A DNA stretch of 64,000 nucleotides from Salinicoccus luteus DSM 17002 (GCF_000712035.1 NZ_KL544008.1:528544-592543); one strand, 5' to 3'. Counted from the stretch's first letter, positions 1 to 10,149 are shown. Made by a program: numbers and translations. Notes: generated by a model not told the origin, from the sequence alone.

Positions 1-2
1 GG

Positions 3-1337
3 AGTCTCATTTCCTTTGAAGGGCTTGCCTACATGCTGTCCTCCATGCTTGATAATTTCACAGGCTTCGCGCCTCTGGGCCTTGTGCTCGGCATCATGCT
101 GGGTATCGGTGTAGCTGAGAAGACGGGACTGCTCTCCACTGCCATCAAGAAGTCAATCCTCAAGGCACCGAAATCCGTTGTCACCTATGCCATCATCATT
201 GTCGGCATTACAGGCAATCTGGCTTCCGATGCAGCCTTCGTCATCATTCCGCCGCTTGCCGCCATGGTATTTTATACTATAGGGAGGCACCCCCTGGCCG
301 GACTGTCGGCCGGATTTGCCGGGACCGGTGCAGGGTTCACGGCGAATCTGATTATTGCAGGTACCGACGCGACACTTGCAGGCATTACGACGGAAGCTGC
401 TGCCATGATTGATGATGCCGTCGTCGTAACACCAGTGGACAACTACTACTTCATGCTGACTTCCGTACTCTTCATCGCGATTGCCGGTGGTCTGATTACG
501 GATAAGATCATAGAACCACGCCTGGGTACATACAAGGATGAAACGGAAGGGGACAGACAGCTGGAGGAAGTGACCGACATCGAAACGAAAGGACTTAGGA
601 ACGCAGTGATCGCCGGAGTGGTCTTCCTGGCGGTGCTTGCCGGACTTGTGTTCTTCCCTGGGTCCACATTAAGGAATGAAGAGGGTGGACTGGTCCCTTC
701 ACCGTTCCTCGGCAACATCGTTCCGATTGTGCTGCTGTTCTTCGTCACAATCGGTGTCGTCTATGGGAGGACTGCGGGTACAATTGAAAAGCTGGATGAC
801 ATTCCAAAGTTTATGGCGGAAGCCATGAAAGATATGTCCGGCTACATCGTATTGATTTTTGCCGCTGCCCAGTTCATTGCATACTTCAACTGGAGCAACC
901 TTGGTACGTGGCTTGCCGTAAACAGTGCAGATTTCTTTACGAACATTGATATGACGGGGCTGCCGCTGATACTTGGATTTTCATTATTGGCCGCAATCCT
1001 CAACATGATCATCTTCAGCGGCTCTGCGCAATGGGCACTGATGGCCCCGGTGTTCATACCGATGTTCATGCTGCTGGATTATCATCCCGCTTTCATCCAG
1101 GCCGCTTTCCGTATCGCCGATTCTTCGACAAACATCATTACACCGCTGAATCCATATATCATGCTGGTGCTTGCTGTCATGAAGGATTACGATAAAAAAT
1201 CCGGGCTCGGCACTCTCATTTCGCTGATGCTGCCATACAGCATCGCCTTCTTCGGCATCTGGCTCGTGCTGCTTACAATCTTCTTCGTATTCGGCATCCC
1301 ATTTGGACCGGGAGTGGGCGTCAGCCTGGAAGGATAG
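3..1337 (+). CDS. AbgT-family transporter, 5'-truncated by window edge
   Basis: Integral membrane carrier of the AbgT/MtrF family (p-aminobenzoyl-glutamate uptake or antifolate efflux in characterised members; substrate here unknown). The frame is open back to base 3 and the residues before the first ATG (LISFEGLAYMLSSML) continue the family pattern, so the gene starts outside the window and the ATG at 33 is internal. About 444 residues are visible of a usual ~500. Family signatures seen are NFTGFAPLGLVLG, the SDAAFVIIPPLAA segment and the C-terminal half-repeat NMIIFSGSAQWALMAPVF followed by DSSTNIITPLNPY. Many hydrophobic helices. It is followed by a strong hairpin terminator and converges on the gene read from 1842. 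Family assignment is firm; the substrate is not. Confidence 0.9.
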   Translation, partial: SLISFEGLAYMLSSMLDNFTGFAPLGLVLGIMLGIGVAEKTGLLSTAIKKSILKAPKSVVTYAIIIVGITGNLASDAAFVIIPPLAAMVFYTIGRHPLAGLSAGFAGTGAGFTANLIIAGTDATLAGITTEAAAMIDDAVVVTPVDNYYFMLTSVLFIAIAGGLITDKIIEPRLGTYKDETEGDRQLEEVTDIETKGLRNAVIAGVVFLAVLAGLVFFPGSTLRNEEGGLVPSPFLGNIVPIVLLFFVTIGVVYGRTAGTIEKLDDIPKFMAEAMKDMSGYIVLIFAAAQFIAYFNWSNLGTWLAVNSADFFTNIDMTGLPLILGFSLLAAILNMIIFSGSAQWALMAPVFIPMFMLLDYHPAFIQAAFRIADSSTNIITPLNPYIMLVLAVMKDYDKKSGLGTLISLMLPYSIAFFGIWLVLLTIFFVFGIPFGPGVGVSLEG

Positions 1338-1842
1338 ACATATGTATACTGTGAAAGCCACCCAGAGGGTGGCTTTCTTTATGAAACACGATTCCGAATT
1401 CCTTTTCAAGTTCCATTTCCGGCGTGATACCTGATGAATCGTCACCGACATCATCCTCTTCCGGGTTTCCGGGTGCTTCATCTTCTGTGATCTCCTCATC
1501 CTGCTCGTCCCCAAAGAAGAGGCCGGTGCATGAACCGAGTATGATCAATAGTGCAAGGAAGGTGACTGTCAAAATCAGACACCCGCTGATACCGATTTTC
1601 TTATTCGTTTCATACTGCTGTTCTGCGCCCTCACTTCTGCGTTCTTCCCGAAGCGCTTCTGCACGCTCCTTGCCGGGAGCCGCGTTCTCCACTTCCTCAT
1701 CATGCTGTTCCACAGGCCCCTTCTGGCTCTCAATGGCATTCCTTTCAGCGGGGTCCGGCATTTCTTCAGGGTCCCGCTGATACCCATCCTTCCGCTCCTT
1801 CATTTCATTCCTGTCAATCCTACCATCTTTATCCTCACTCAC
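1321..1842 (-). CDS. Hypothetical single-pass membrane protein, acidic tail
   Basis: No family recognised. The GTG at 1842 is preferred because AGGAGG lies 7 nt upstream; a TTG two codons earlier is the alternative. The protein (about 173 residues) has a hydrophilic, charged N-terminal ~85 residues rich in Glu/Arg/Lys, one transmembrane helix (about residues 85-112, GCLILTVTFLALLIILG), and a very acidic segment beyond it (DEQDEEITEDEAPGNPEEDD). The topology suggests a cytoplasmic N-terminus and a short external tail. The frame runs through the terminator hairpin of the convergent AbgT gene and overlaps its last codons, so the final ~20 residues are encoded by terminator DNA. The true C-terminus could be shorter if there is a sequence error. 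Confidence 0.6.
   Translation of the reverse strand: MSEDKDGRIDRNEMKERKDGYQRDPEEMPDPAERNAIESQKGPVEQHDEEVENAAPGKERAEALREERRSEGAEQQYETNKKIGISGCLILTVTFLALLIILGSCTGLFFGDEQDEEITEDEAPGNPEEDDVGDDSSGITPEMELEKEFGIVFHKESHPLGGFHSIHMSILPG
1353..1380 (+). terminator. Rho-independent terminator of the AbgT gene
   Basis: Perfect 11-bp stem GAAAGCCACCC / GGGTGGCTTTC with a 3-nt loop followed by TTT. It also lies inside the 3' end of the convergent open frame read from 1842. Confidence 0.85.
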
Positions 1843-2027
1843 ATGCAACCCTCCTAAGTACTTTTACAGTACATTACCCTGTTGGAAGGGAAAAAACCAT
1901 GTTCATTATGACAAAGACAACAATCAAAATGAATTGGAGGCTGGATTCATTTTAGAACGAGTTGATGCACGCTTGTCCCAGCATCTAATCGAAGCGCATC
2001 GTGAACTTATGAAAATACGGCAGAGGG

Positions 2028-2045
2028 TCCGGCGCATGCGCCGGA
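2028..2045. repeat. Perfect 18-bp palindrome
   Basis: TCCGGCGCATGCGCCGGA is self-complementary over its whole length and lies in otherwise AT-rich intergenic DNA. There is no T-run after it on either strand, so a simple terminator is unlikely. It may be a protein-binding site; the function is unknown. Confidence 0.6.
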
Positions 2046-2158
2046 TATTGGCTATACTTAAACCAAATCATTCTTCGAGTCGTATATGCTGTGCAACCCC
2101 TGCCATGATCACCCGGGAGGATCGGTGTAATGCAAAAAAACATACTGAACGCAAGAAT

Positions 2159-2189
2159 ACCCCCATCAGCAAAGTGTGCTGGTGGGGGT
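2159..2189 (-). terminator. Probable terminator hairpin of xpt-pbuX
   Basis: 12-bp stem ACCCCCATCAGC / GCTGGTGGGGGT (one wobble), 29 nt beyond the pbuX stop codon. The following T-tract on the minus strand is weak. Confidence 0.55.
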
Positions 2190-2217
2190 TGACCATAAAA
2201 TGATATTTTTTGGATTA

Positions 2218-4127
<1,910 letters not shown>

Positions 4128-4139
4128 TTATTTTGAAAC

Positions 4140-4182
4140 AAAAAACCCGAAGCACACATCTAATGAGATGAGCAGCTTCGAG
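4140..4182 (-). terminator. Riboswitch expression-platform terminator
   Basis: On the minus strand CGAAGC ... GCTTCG encloses an inner CATCTC/GAGATG-type stem and is followed by TTTTTT. It lies between the purine aptamer and xpt, so ligand binding should favour termination. Confidence 0.85.
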
Positions 4183-4201
4183 TCTATCCACGAAAGTTAC
4201 T

Positions 4202-4272
4202 CACTCATAGTCGGGACATTTACGGTATCCCGGTAGAAACTTGCAAGCCATATCCTTGCGATTATATGAGTG
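4202..4272 (-). promoter_or_regulatory. Purine riboswitch, guanine/xanthine type
   Basis: On the minus strand the element opens CACTCATATAATC and closes GACTATGAGTG (P1 8 bp). It contains the core ATATGG...GTTTCTACC and the two kissing hairpins GCAAGG/CTTGC and CCGGG/CCCG. The base before GACTATG-closing P1 is C, as in guanine-sensing xpt aptamers; U marks adenine sensors. It precedes xpt-pbuX and represses it when guanine or xanthine is plentiful. Confidence 0.95.
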
Positions 4273-4295
4273 CTTCAATAATTAAGATGTTTCCA

Positions 4296-4323
4296 ATCAT
4301 AACATAATAAACGAACCTTTCAA
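4296..4323 (-). promoter_or_regulatory. Promoter of xpt-pbuX
   Basis: On the minus strand TTGAAA - 16 nt - TATGAT, about 25 bp upstream of the riboswitch aptamer. Confidence 0.6.
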
Positions 4324-4405
4324 GGTTATTTATAACTAAAGTTCATCTTTTGTGCTAAAAATACAATGAATTAATAATTAAGTTCGGTTTATGGGATGAA
4401 GTGCA

Positions 4406-4434
4406 TAAAAAACGCCCCTTGAGGCAGGAGCGCT
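4406..4434 (-). terminator. Terminator of the CueP-like gene
   Basis: On the minus strand AGCGCTCCT / AGGGGCGTT (9 bp, two wobbles), 6-nt loop, then TTTT, immediately after the stop codon. Confidence 0.8.
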
Positions 4435-4442
4435 CCCTGATG

Positions 4443-4937
4443 CTATTCCAGATGGAAATCGGTCAGGCATGTGGAATCATCCTCAAATGTGGAGAATGTC
4501 CCTTCAGTCGAAAGGCCGTCGTGGGTGATGGTGATGTTGTATTCCCTGTCACGCGGGAGCCAGAAATCGAGGAACCCGTTTTCAAGTGTCGTCATCGTTT
4601 TGTCGACATGGACGTTGCCTGCTCCATCAGTGATGCGGACATCCATCTCCTTTGAGGCAAGTTCACCTTCACAGCCGGTCAGGCTATGGAACTCGCAAGG
4701 ATGGGTGTAGTTGATGAAGGGGGCGATGGACACGAAGAATTCATCCTCCGGCAATTCATGTCTTTCTTCCTGGTCTTCACCGATGATGAGCTCCGACCCT
4801 GTAATGGAAGCGGCTTCCGCTTCCTTGTTGGCACTGTATTCGTCCACCAGCGCTTTGACGTCACCGGTCGCATCCTCCGAACCGCACCCGGCGAGGATGA
4901 TGCTTAAAAATATGAAGGGCAGCAGCAGTCTTTTCAT
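4443..4937 (-). CDS. CueP-like copper-binding lipoprotein
   Basis: A 164-residue exported lipoprotein with an N-terminal signal peptide and a lipobox LAGC (Cys18). The mature part carries the pattern typical of the CueP family: THPCEFHSLTGCEGEL near residue 97, then NGFLDFWLPRDREYNIT and a C-terminal STCLTDFHL with the last conserved cysteine. CueP of Salmonella is a periplasmic copper-binding protein. Gram-positive homologues are membrane-anchored by lipid, as seen here, so the role is probably extracytoplasmic copper (or related thiophilic metal) binding. SD AGGAGG sits 6 nt before the ATG, and a TACAAT -10-like box lies further upstream. The gene is monocistronic with its own terminator. 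The family call rests on remembered motifs. Confidence 0.82.
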   Translation of the reverse strand: MKRLLLPFIFLSIILAGCGSEDATGDVKALVDEYSANKEAEAASITGSELIIGEDQEERHELPEDEFFVSIAPFINYTHPCEFHSLTGCEGELASKEMDVRITDGAGNVHVDKTMTTLENGFLDFWLPRDREYNITITHDGLSTEGTFSTFEDDSTCLTDFHLE

Positions 4938-5024
4938 AATTGCCTCCTGATTTTTTTCTTTATTGTATCATCTGAGGTTATGAATTTGTGGGCGGTGGGA
5001 AAGTGTCATAATACGTTCAAATTC

Positions 5025-5891
5025 CTACCTTTCATACTGATAGGCCTCAAGCAGGGTGACGACGATGTCGAGGATGGGCGTATGGATCTGTCCTTTTTGC
5101 TGCTGAAGGTATTTCTGGATGAATGTGTATTCCGTCGGCACGCCCGACATGACGTCATAGTACATGCTTGTGCCCATTTCCCGGTTGTAGTCCTGATAGA
5201 CCGATAGCGCCCTGTCGATGAAGGAGGGGGCGATGATTTCCTCATCCTGGTTGATGATGCTGAGTCCTTCCTCGAGCAGACTGCGCGTCAGAGACGTGAC
5301 GGAGGCCAGATCGTATATTTTTGCGGTATTCCCGGACAGTGCGGTGAGGGAGTTGATGCCGAGGTTGATGAGCAGCTTCTCATAGCGGATGCGCCGGAAA
5401 TCCAAAGCCTTCACTATTTCGAGTTCAACACCGGTGGTATCTTCAAGGTCCGTGATGAGGCAGTCGATATACGCATAGGTCCTGTCCGCGATGAGCAGGC
5501 GTGCATCCTGGAAGTGCTCGATCCGGTCCTCACGCTTCTGGCCGCTGATATAGACGACTGCGGGCACCGGTGCATCAAAGTATTCGTCGAATCCCATGCC
5601 ATTTTCACAAAGGATGACTTCAGTATCCTGGTGGGCCATTGCAGGGATGATTCCGCTTATGGACTTGAGCGCTGTGGCTTTCGTGGCGATGAAGATGATG
5701 TCGAAGGCGTCCCCTTCATATGCTGAGATATCCTCGATGGTGTAGGGGTAATGGCGGCGTTCACCGTCTTCCTGTATGGTGAAGCCTTCCTTTCGTGATC
5801 TGCCGAAGAGTGTAATATCATGCGGCAGCATTTTCATTTCACGTGCAATGACACTGCCGACGGCGCCGATGCCGATGACTGCAATTTTCAT
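5025..5891 (-). CDS. panE: 2-dehydropantoate 2-reductase
   Basis: NADPH-dependent reduction of ketopantoate to pantoate, the second step of pantothenate synthesis. 288 residues. The N-terminal Rossmann motif is MKIAVIGIGAVGSVIA (GxGxxG, residues 7-12), and a helical C-terminal ketopantoate reductase domain contains RYEKLLINLGINSLTAL (catalytic Lys region near residue 170). SD AGGAGG is 6 nt before ATG 5891. It is read divergently from panBCD with an ~90-bp shared promoter region, the arrangement expected for a pantothenate locus. Confidence 0.92.
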   Translation of the reverse strand: MKIAVIGIGAVGSVIAREMKMLPHDITLFGRSRKEGFTIQEDGERRHYPYTIEDISAYEGDAFDIIFIATKATALKSISGIIPAMAHQDTEVILCENGMGFDEYFDAPVPAVVYISGQKREDRIEHFQDARLLIADRTYAYIDCLITDLEDTTGVELEIVKALDFRRIRYEKLLINLGINSLTALSGNTAKIYDLASVTSLTRSLLEEGLSIINQDEEIIAPSFIDRALSVYQDYNREMGTSMYYDVMSGVPTEYTFIQKYLQQQKGQIHTPILDIVVTLLEAYQYER

Positions 5892-5980
5892 TTATTTCCC
5901 TCCTGGTTGGATGTAGCACTTTTAAATAATATGGTAAACTAATTATAATATATTACTTTCGAATGGAAAGGGGCAGCATC

Positions 5981-6787
5981 ATGAAAGCTACAAGTGATTG
6001 GAAACGGATGAAAATGGAGGAGGAGCGGATCACGATGGTCACAGCCTACGACTATCCGAGTGCGAAGCAGAGTGAAGCGGCCGGACTGGACACCCTGCTC
6101 GTCGGCGACTCGCTCGGGATGACAGTCCTCGGCTACGACAGTACGGTGCAGGTGACGATGGATGATATGATCCATCATGCGAAGGCGGTCAGACGCGGAG
6201 CACCGGATACATACGTCGTTGTGGATATGCCATTCGGATCCTATCATGGAAATGATGACGACAGCGTCGGCAATGTCCTGAAACTCTATCAGCAGACAGG
6301 CGCCAATGCCGTCAAATTGGAGGGCGTGGAATGCGTCGATGTCATCCGCCGTTCCGTAGCCGCGGGTGTACCGATCGTCGCCCACCTCGGCCTTACGCCA
6401 CAGTCGGTCGGTGTGACCGGCTTCAGGATGCAGGCCGGCACACAGGAAGCGGCGATGCAGCTGATCGAGGACACCAAGGCGGTCGAAGCGGCCGGTGCAT
6501 GCATGGTGGTTCTCGAGGCCATCCCTTCCGACCTCGCCGGCAAAATCACTCGGACCCTCTCCATTCCGACGATCGGCATCGGTGCGGGGGCGGATGTGGA
6601 CGGCCAGGTGCTCGTATACCATGATCTCCTGCAGTATGGAACCGACCGGCTGCCGAAATTCGTCAAACCGTATGCGGATTTCAATACGGCCGGAGTGGAG
6701 GGACTCAGGGCATACGCCGAAGCGGTCAAGGCCGCCCGCTTCCCGGATGAGGATACAACTTACAAGAGAAAGGTTTTTGAGGAATGA
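5981..6787 (+). CDS. panB: 3-methyl-2-oxobutanoate hydroxymethyltransferase
   Basis: Ketopantoate hydroxymethyltransferase: transfers a hydroxymethyl group from methylene-THF to 2-oxoisovalerate, the first committed step of pantothenate synthesis. 268 residues from ATG 5981, chosen because AAAGGGG lies 7 nt upstream; an in-frame ATG at 5963 has no ribosome site. Conserved features are MVTAYDYPSAKQSEAAG, LLVGDSLGMTVLGY (metal-binding Asp), NAVKLEG, AHLGLTPQS and the active-site region VVLEAIPSDLAGKITRTL. Its stop overlaps the panC start (ATGA). Confidence 0.96.
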   Translation: MKATSDWKRMKMEEERITMVTAYDYPSAKQSEAAGLDTLLVGDSLGMTVLGYDSTVQVTMDDMIHHAKAVRRGAPDTYVVVDMPFGSYHGNDDDSVGNVLKLYQQTGANAVKLEGVECVDVIRRSVAAGVPIVAHLGLTPQSVGVTGFRMQAGTQEAAMQLIEDTKAVEAAGACMVVLEAIPSDLAGKITRTLSIPTIGIGAGADVDGQVLVYHDLLQYGTDRLPKFVKPYADFNTAGVEGLRAYAEAVKAARFPDEDTTYKRKVFEE

Positions 6788-7650
6788 TGAAGACAGCAGG
6801 TACAATAGAGGAAGTCCGCAATATACTGGAGGAACATCGCGGGGACAGCATCGCACTGGTGCCGACGATGGGCGCCCTCCACGAAGGGCATATGGCACTC
6901 GTCGATACAGCCAGAAGAAAAGGGGACATCGTCGCAGTCAGCATATTCGTCAACCCGCTGCAGTTCGGCCCGGATGAGGACCTCGACAGCTATCCGCGGA
7001 ATCTCGAACGGGACCTTGAAATCTGCCGGGCGCACGGGGTGGATGTCGTCTTCCATCCGTCAGAGGATGAGATGTACCCGAAAATACCCGAGCTTGAACT
7101 CCGCCTCCGGACGATGGCCTCCATTCTTGACGGGGTCAGAAGGCCCGGGCATTTTGAAGGTGTGGTGACGGTGGTGAACAAGCTGTTCAACATCATCCGT
7201 CCCGATTTCGCCGTGTTCGGTGAAAAGGACCGCCAGCAGCTGATGATCATCCAGAGGATGGTGGAGGACTTCAACCATGATATCGAAATCGTGGGGGTGC
7301 CGACCGAAAGGGAAGCGGACGGGCTTGCCAAAAGCAGCAGGAACGTCAACCTGTCCGATACGGAACGTGCCGAGGCGCCGGAGATCAATCGGGCGCTTGA
7401 AATGGGCCGCGACATGATAGAGGAGGGTGTTTCTGATGCCGGGGAAGTCAAGGAACGGATCGAAGCCCATGTCACAGACCACACTTCCGGCATGATAGAT
7501 GACCTTCAAATATTCACCCATCCCGATTTAAATCCTGTTCAAAACATTGACGGTGATGTTATAATATTCATTGCTGTTAAGTTCGAAAGAACACGGTTAA
7601 TAGATAATATGATGGTGATAAAAAATGATCAGGACAATGATGAACGGTAA
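6784..7650 (+). CDS. panC: Pantothenate synthetase
   Basis: ATP-dependent condensation of pantoate with beta-alanine. 288 residues, normal for the family. The nucleotidyltransferase HxGH motif is in [15 protein letters not shown] (residues 21-35), followed by [28 protein letters not shown] and [12 protein letters not shown] (KMSKS-like loop). Start codons ATG 6784 and 6787 are both possible; the first gives the 4-bp overlap with panB. The 3' end overlaps panD by 26 bp, so panBCD is a tightly coupled operon. Confidence 0.96.
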   Translation: MMKTAGTIEEVRNILEEHRGDSIALVPTMGALHEGHMALVDTARRKGDIVAVSIFVNPLQFGPDEDLDSYPRNLERDLEICRAHGVDVVFHPSEDEMYPKIPELELRLRTMASILDGVRRPGHFEGVVTVVNKLFNIIRPDFAVFGEKDRQQLMIIQRMVEDFNHDIEIVGVPTEREADGLAKSSRNVNLSDTERAEAPEINRALEMGRDMIEEGVSDAGEVKERIEAHVTDHTSGMIDDLQIFTHPDLNPVQNIDGDVIIFIAVKFERTRLIDNMMVIKNDQDNDER

Positions 7651-8017
7651 AATACACCGGGCGGTCGTCACAGAGGCCAACCTGAACTATGTAGGTAGCA
7701 TTACAATCGATCCGGTACTGCTTGAAGCGGCGAACATACTGCCGAATGAATTGGTGCAGATCGTCAACAATAATAACGGCGAACGCCTTGAAACATATGT
7801 CATCGAAGGGGAGCGCGGCTCTGGTGAAATATGCCTGAACGGTGCCGCCGCAAGAAAGGTGCAGGTTGGTGATGTCATCATCATCATCAGCTATGTCCAG
7901 CTCGATGACAGAGAGTTGGATGGCTATGAGCCGAATGTGGTAATCGTCGATCAGGACAACAATATCGTCGACCCCGGGTACATCGAAAAAAGACAAACCG
8001 AATATACACATCAATGA
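7625..8017 (+). CDS. panD: Aspartate 1-decarboxylase proenzyme
   Basis: Pyruvoyl-dependent decarboxylation of L-aspartate to beta-alanine, supplying panC. 130 residues. The self-processing site is Gly24-Ser25 within NYVGSITID; cleavage makes Ser25 the pyruvoyl group. Other conserved parts are the N-terminal [12 protein letters not shown] and the central [19 protein letters not shown] stretch. The start lies inside the panC 3' end. The C-terminal tail after ~115 is poorly conserved, as usual. It ends the operon before a strong terminator. Confidence 0.96.
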   Translation: MIRTMMNGKIHRAVVTEANLNYVGSITIDPVLLEAANILPNELVQIVNNNNGERLETYVIEGERGSGEICLNGAAARKVQVGDVIIIISYVQLDDRELDGYEPNVVIVDQDNNIVDPGYIEKRQTEYTHQ

Positions 8018-8048
8018 GTAATTAGACATCCGTTTAATTACTCTTTTT
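8016..8048 (+). terminator. Terminator of panBCD
   Basis: Perfect 9-bp stem GAGTAATTA / TAATTACTC, 10-nt loop, followed by TTTTT. The 5' arm starts within the last codons of panD. Confidence 0.85.
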
Positions 8049-8074
8049 AAACTTTTGAAAAAGGAGGTGCATCC

Positions 8075-9064
8075 ATGTTTGGTAAACTGTTCTTCATCAT
8101 CTTCATCTATATCGTCTCCACCATCCTCGCTCCGGCTGTCGATTCCTATGATTTCAAGGAGGGCCTGAACAGAGAATACGCAAAGGAATGGCTGGAGGCA
8201 AACGTATATCCGGCATACGATATGAGCACCATACACGAGATCAATAGTGCCCAGACCCAAGACATTGAAGTGACCATGGAAAGTGAATATGATATCGGGG
8301 ACCAGGAAGTGCTCGGAAGTGAATATGCAGGGGATTTTGTCATCGAAGAGGACTACGGAAGGTTCAGGATGGTACTTGTCAATGAAGGAGAGGTCACAGG
8401 CGCCTATACGAACAGTGACGATGTGTCGATCGATAATATTAATATCGAGGGCATGGACCGTGAGAGTGTCGGGAAGGCCTATGGGGAACCTGAAGAGTCG
8501 ATCACAAAGGGATGGAAGCGGCTCAGGGTCGACAGCAATGAATATGCGGTATACGACCTGAAGGACAGATACGTCTATTTCTTCTATGATCTCCATGAAG
8601 AAGACAAGGTCAATGGGGTGCTTGTGGTGATGAAGGAGGAAGTCGAGGCGGGCGAGGAACTGTACAACCATCCGCCGGCAGAGGACAACTCAAGGATGAA
8701 TCACCTCCTGGTCAATGCCACCCGCTTCGAATACGGTGTGGAGCCGCTCGGGACATATGACAGGGCGGGCATGGCGGCACAGGGCCACAGCGAGGATATG
8801 GCAGAACGCAACTATTTCAACCATGATTCGCCGGATGGCGAAACCTTGAAGGACCGTATCGAGGAGGCGGGGGTGCAGTACCGCATGGCCGGTGAGAACA
8901 TCGCCATGGGGCATACATCACCGATATTCTCCCACCACAGCCTGATGAACTCGATGGAGCACCGTGTGAATACGCTCAAGCCGGCATTCACGCATCTTGG
9001 CACGGGGACCGCCTATAATGAAGAAAATGTGCCTTATTATACAGAAAATTATATACAAAAGTAG
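8075..9064 (+). CDS. CAP-domain protein with CAP-associated N-terminal domain
   Basis: Exported or membrane-anchored protein of 329 residues. An N-terminal hydrophobic segment (about residues 4-20, LFFIIFIYIVSTILAPA) is followed by a CAP-associated domain (residues ~55-190, with the pattern SVGKAYGEPEESITKGWKRLRV). A C-terminal CAP/SCP-like domain follows (residues ~205-320) with GHSEDMAERNYFNHDSPDG, AGENIAMGH and a late HLGTGTA. The CAP cavity His/Glu residues appear present. Homologous Firmicutes proteins (YkwD/YlbC type) are of unknown biochemical function. No cell-wall sorting motif is seen. SD AAGGAGG is 7 nt upstream of ATG 8075. Monocistronic. Confidence 0.85.
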   Translation: MFGKLFFIIFIYIVSTILAPAVDSYDFKEGLNREYAKEWLEANVYPAYDMSTIHEINSAQTQDIEVTMESEYDIGDQEVLGSEYAGDFVIEEDYGRFRMVLVNEGEVTGAYTNSDDVSIDNINIEGMDRESVGKAYGEPEESITKGWKRLRVDSNEYAVYDLKDRYVYFFYDLHEEDKVNGVLVVMKEEVEAGEELYNHPPAEDNSRMNHLLVNATRFEYGVEPLGTYDRAGMAAQGHSEDMAERNYFNHDSPDGETLKDRIEEAGVQYRMAGENIAMGHTSPIFSHHSLMNSMEHRVNTLKPAFTHLGTGTAYNEENVPYYTENYIQK

Positions 9065-9138
9065 ATGGAATATTTGCCTTATGGTACAATATTATACAAA
9101 TAAATGTGTTTGGAACCGTTTTTAAGGGGAATTTAAAA

Positions 9139-9207
9139 GTGAACGCAACAGGCGCATTTTTTGATGATTATAACTTTTCCTACAGGACCATCCTGATAGA
9201 ATTGTAG
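9139..9207 (+). CDS. Possible 22-residue peptide
   Basis: GTG start with AAGGGG ten nt upstream and a clean stop at 9205. The peptide begins MNATGAFFDDYNFSYR and ends LIEL. Not recognised. It sits in a 340-bp gap beyond the CAP gene. It could be a degraded gene remnant or a real micropeptide. Confidence 0.25.
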   Translation: MNATGAFFDDYNFSYRTILIEL

Positions 9208-9222
9208 AACGAGGGGATGCAG

Positions 9223-9303
9223 TTGATCAGTAAAACACAGGAAAATGAAACTGAAGATGCTAAAGACATTTTGGAACAAGTGAGAATAATACTTGGCAGG
9301 TAG
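9223..9303 (+). CDS. Possible 26-residue charged peptide
   Basis: TTG start with GAGGGG six nt upstream (an ATG two codons earlier is too close to the SD). The peptide, with ISKTQENETEDAKDILEQ then VRIILGR, looks like one amphipathic helix. Not recognised. It follows the 9139 peptide by 15 nt, so the two could be one short transcript ending at the 9356 terminator. Confidence 0.25.
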   Translation: MISKTQENETEDAKDILEQVRIILGR

Positions 9304-9355
9304 TTGAATGAACCACTAGAAGTATGACGGGATGGCTTGGGAAAAGCGATAATAG

Positions 9356-9388
9356 AAAGGGCACATACCAGAGTGGTATGTGCCCTTT
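9356..9388. terminator. Bidirectional terminator at the lexA 3' end
   Basis: Perfect 15-bp stem AAAGGGCACATACCA / TGGTATGTGCCCTTT with a 3-nt loop. T-runs in both directions serve lexA (minus) and anything read from the left. Confidence 0.85.
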
Positions 9389-9407
9389 AAATATGTCCGA
9401 ACCTGAT

Positions 9408-10022
9408 TTAGAAGGATCTGAACAGCCCGACAACCTTGCCGAGGACGGTCACGCTATCCAGGATGATCGGCTCCATGGATGCGTTTTCGGGTTGTAGCCT
9501 GTAGTAGCCGTTTTCCTTGTAGAAGCGCTTGACCGTCGCTTCGTCCTCTTCCGTCATTGCCACGATGATGTCCCCATTGTGTGCAATGTTCTGCTTGCGT
9601 ACGATGACACGGTCACCGTCGTGTATGCCGGCTTCAACCATGCTGTCGCCCACGACATTCAGGAGGAAGATCTCGCTGTTATGGTTTGCCGTGAAATGTT
9701 CGGGAAGCGGGAAGTATTCATCGATGTTTTCGACTGCTGTAATAGGGAGGCCGGCAGTGACCTTACCGAGTACCGGGACATGGATGACGGCTCCATGCTG
9801 TTCGTTTTCCTCCGTAATGATTTCGATTGCACGCGGCTTCGTCGGATCCCGCTTTATGAAACCCTTCTCCTGCAACTTCGCAAGGTGTCCGTGGACGGTC
9901 GAGCTGGACTGGAGGCCGACCGCGTTGCCTATCTCTCTTACACTTGGCGGATAGCCCTTTTCGTGAACGGTAGTCTTTATAAACTGATATATCTGCTTCT
10001 GTCTATCTGTTAGCGGCTTCAT
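9408..10022 (-). CDS. lexA: LexA SOS repressor
   Basis: Transcriptional repressor that self-cleaves on contact with RecA filaments. 204 residues. The N-terminal winged helix (residues 1-65) has the recognition helix [21 protein letters not shown]. The cleavage site is Ala90-Gly91 in VTAGLPI, and the catalytic dyad is Ser127 (GDSM) and Lys165 (ATVKRF). SD GGAGG lies 8 nt before ATG 10022. It is divergent from sosA across a 140-bp region with three LexA boxes, so it should be autoregulated. Confidence 0.98.
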   Translation of the reverse strand: MKPLTDRQKQIYQFIKTTVHEKGYPPSVREIGNAVGLQSSSTVHGHLAKLQEKGFIKRDPTKPRAIEIITEENEQHGAVIHVPVLGKVTAGLPITAVENIDEYFPLPEHFTANHNSEIFLLNVVGDSMVEAGIHDGDRVIVRKQNIAHNGDIIVAMTEEDEATVKRFYKENGYYRLQPENASMEPIILDSVTVLGKVVGLFRSF

Positions 10023-10077
10023 ATATATACCTCCGGCTTATTATTGATTCAATTTTACCATATCTATGCATGTGTTA

Positions 10078-10149
10078 CAAACGTTTGTTCGTAATGGTAT
10101 TGACCCGGAACAGATGTTCTGATACCATGTGGATACAAACACATGTTCT
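10078..10149. promoter_or_regulatory. Three LexA (SOS) boxes between lexA and sosA
   Basis: Gram-positive LexA boxes (CGAAC-N4-GTTCG) are seen as CAAACGTTTGTTCG (10078-10091), GAACAGATGTTC (10108-10119) and AAACACATGTTC (10137-10148). The last is 14 bp before the sosA ATG. Spacing of about 30 bp puts the sites on similar helix faces. Confidence 0.88.

Larger units (their letters stand above)
1849..2217. other. Intergenic region with palindrome and hairpin
   Basis: No convincing gene. A short open frame on the plus strand (1934-2203) lacks family resemblance. The region holds a perfect 18-bp GC-rich palindrome (2028-2045) and a strong hairpin (2159-2189) downstream of pbuX. Confidence 0.5.

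Noticed and set aside
1424-1780. 118-residue plus-strand Ser-rich frame
   Set aside because: Antisense to the hypothetical membrane protein, which has an SD and a sensible transmembrane segment; the Ser-rich product is a codon shadow.
7577-8671. 364-residue minus-strand open frame across panD and the CAP gene
   Set aside because: It crosses the panBCD terminator and covers two confident plus-strand genes.
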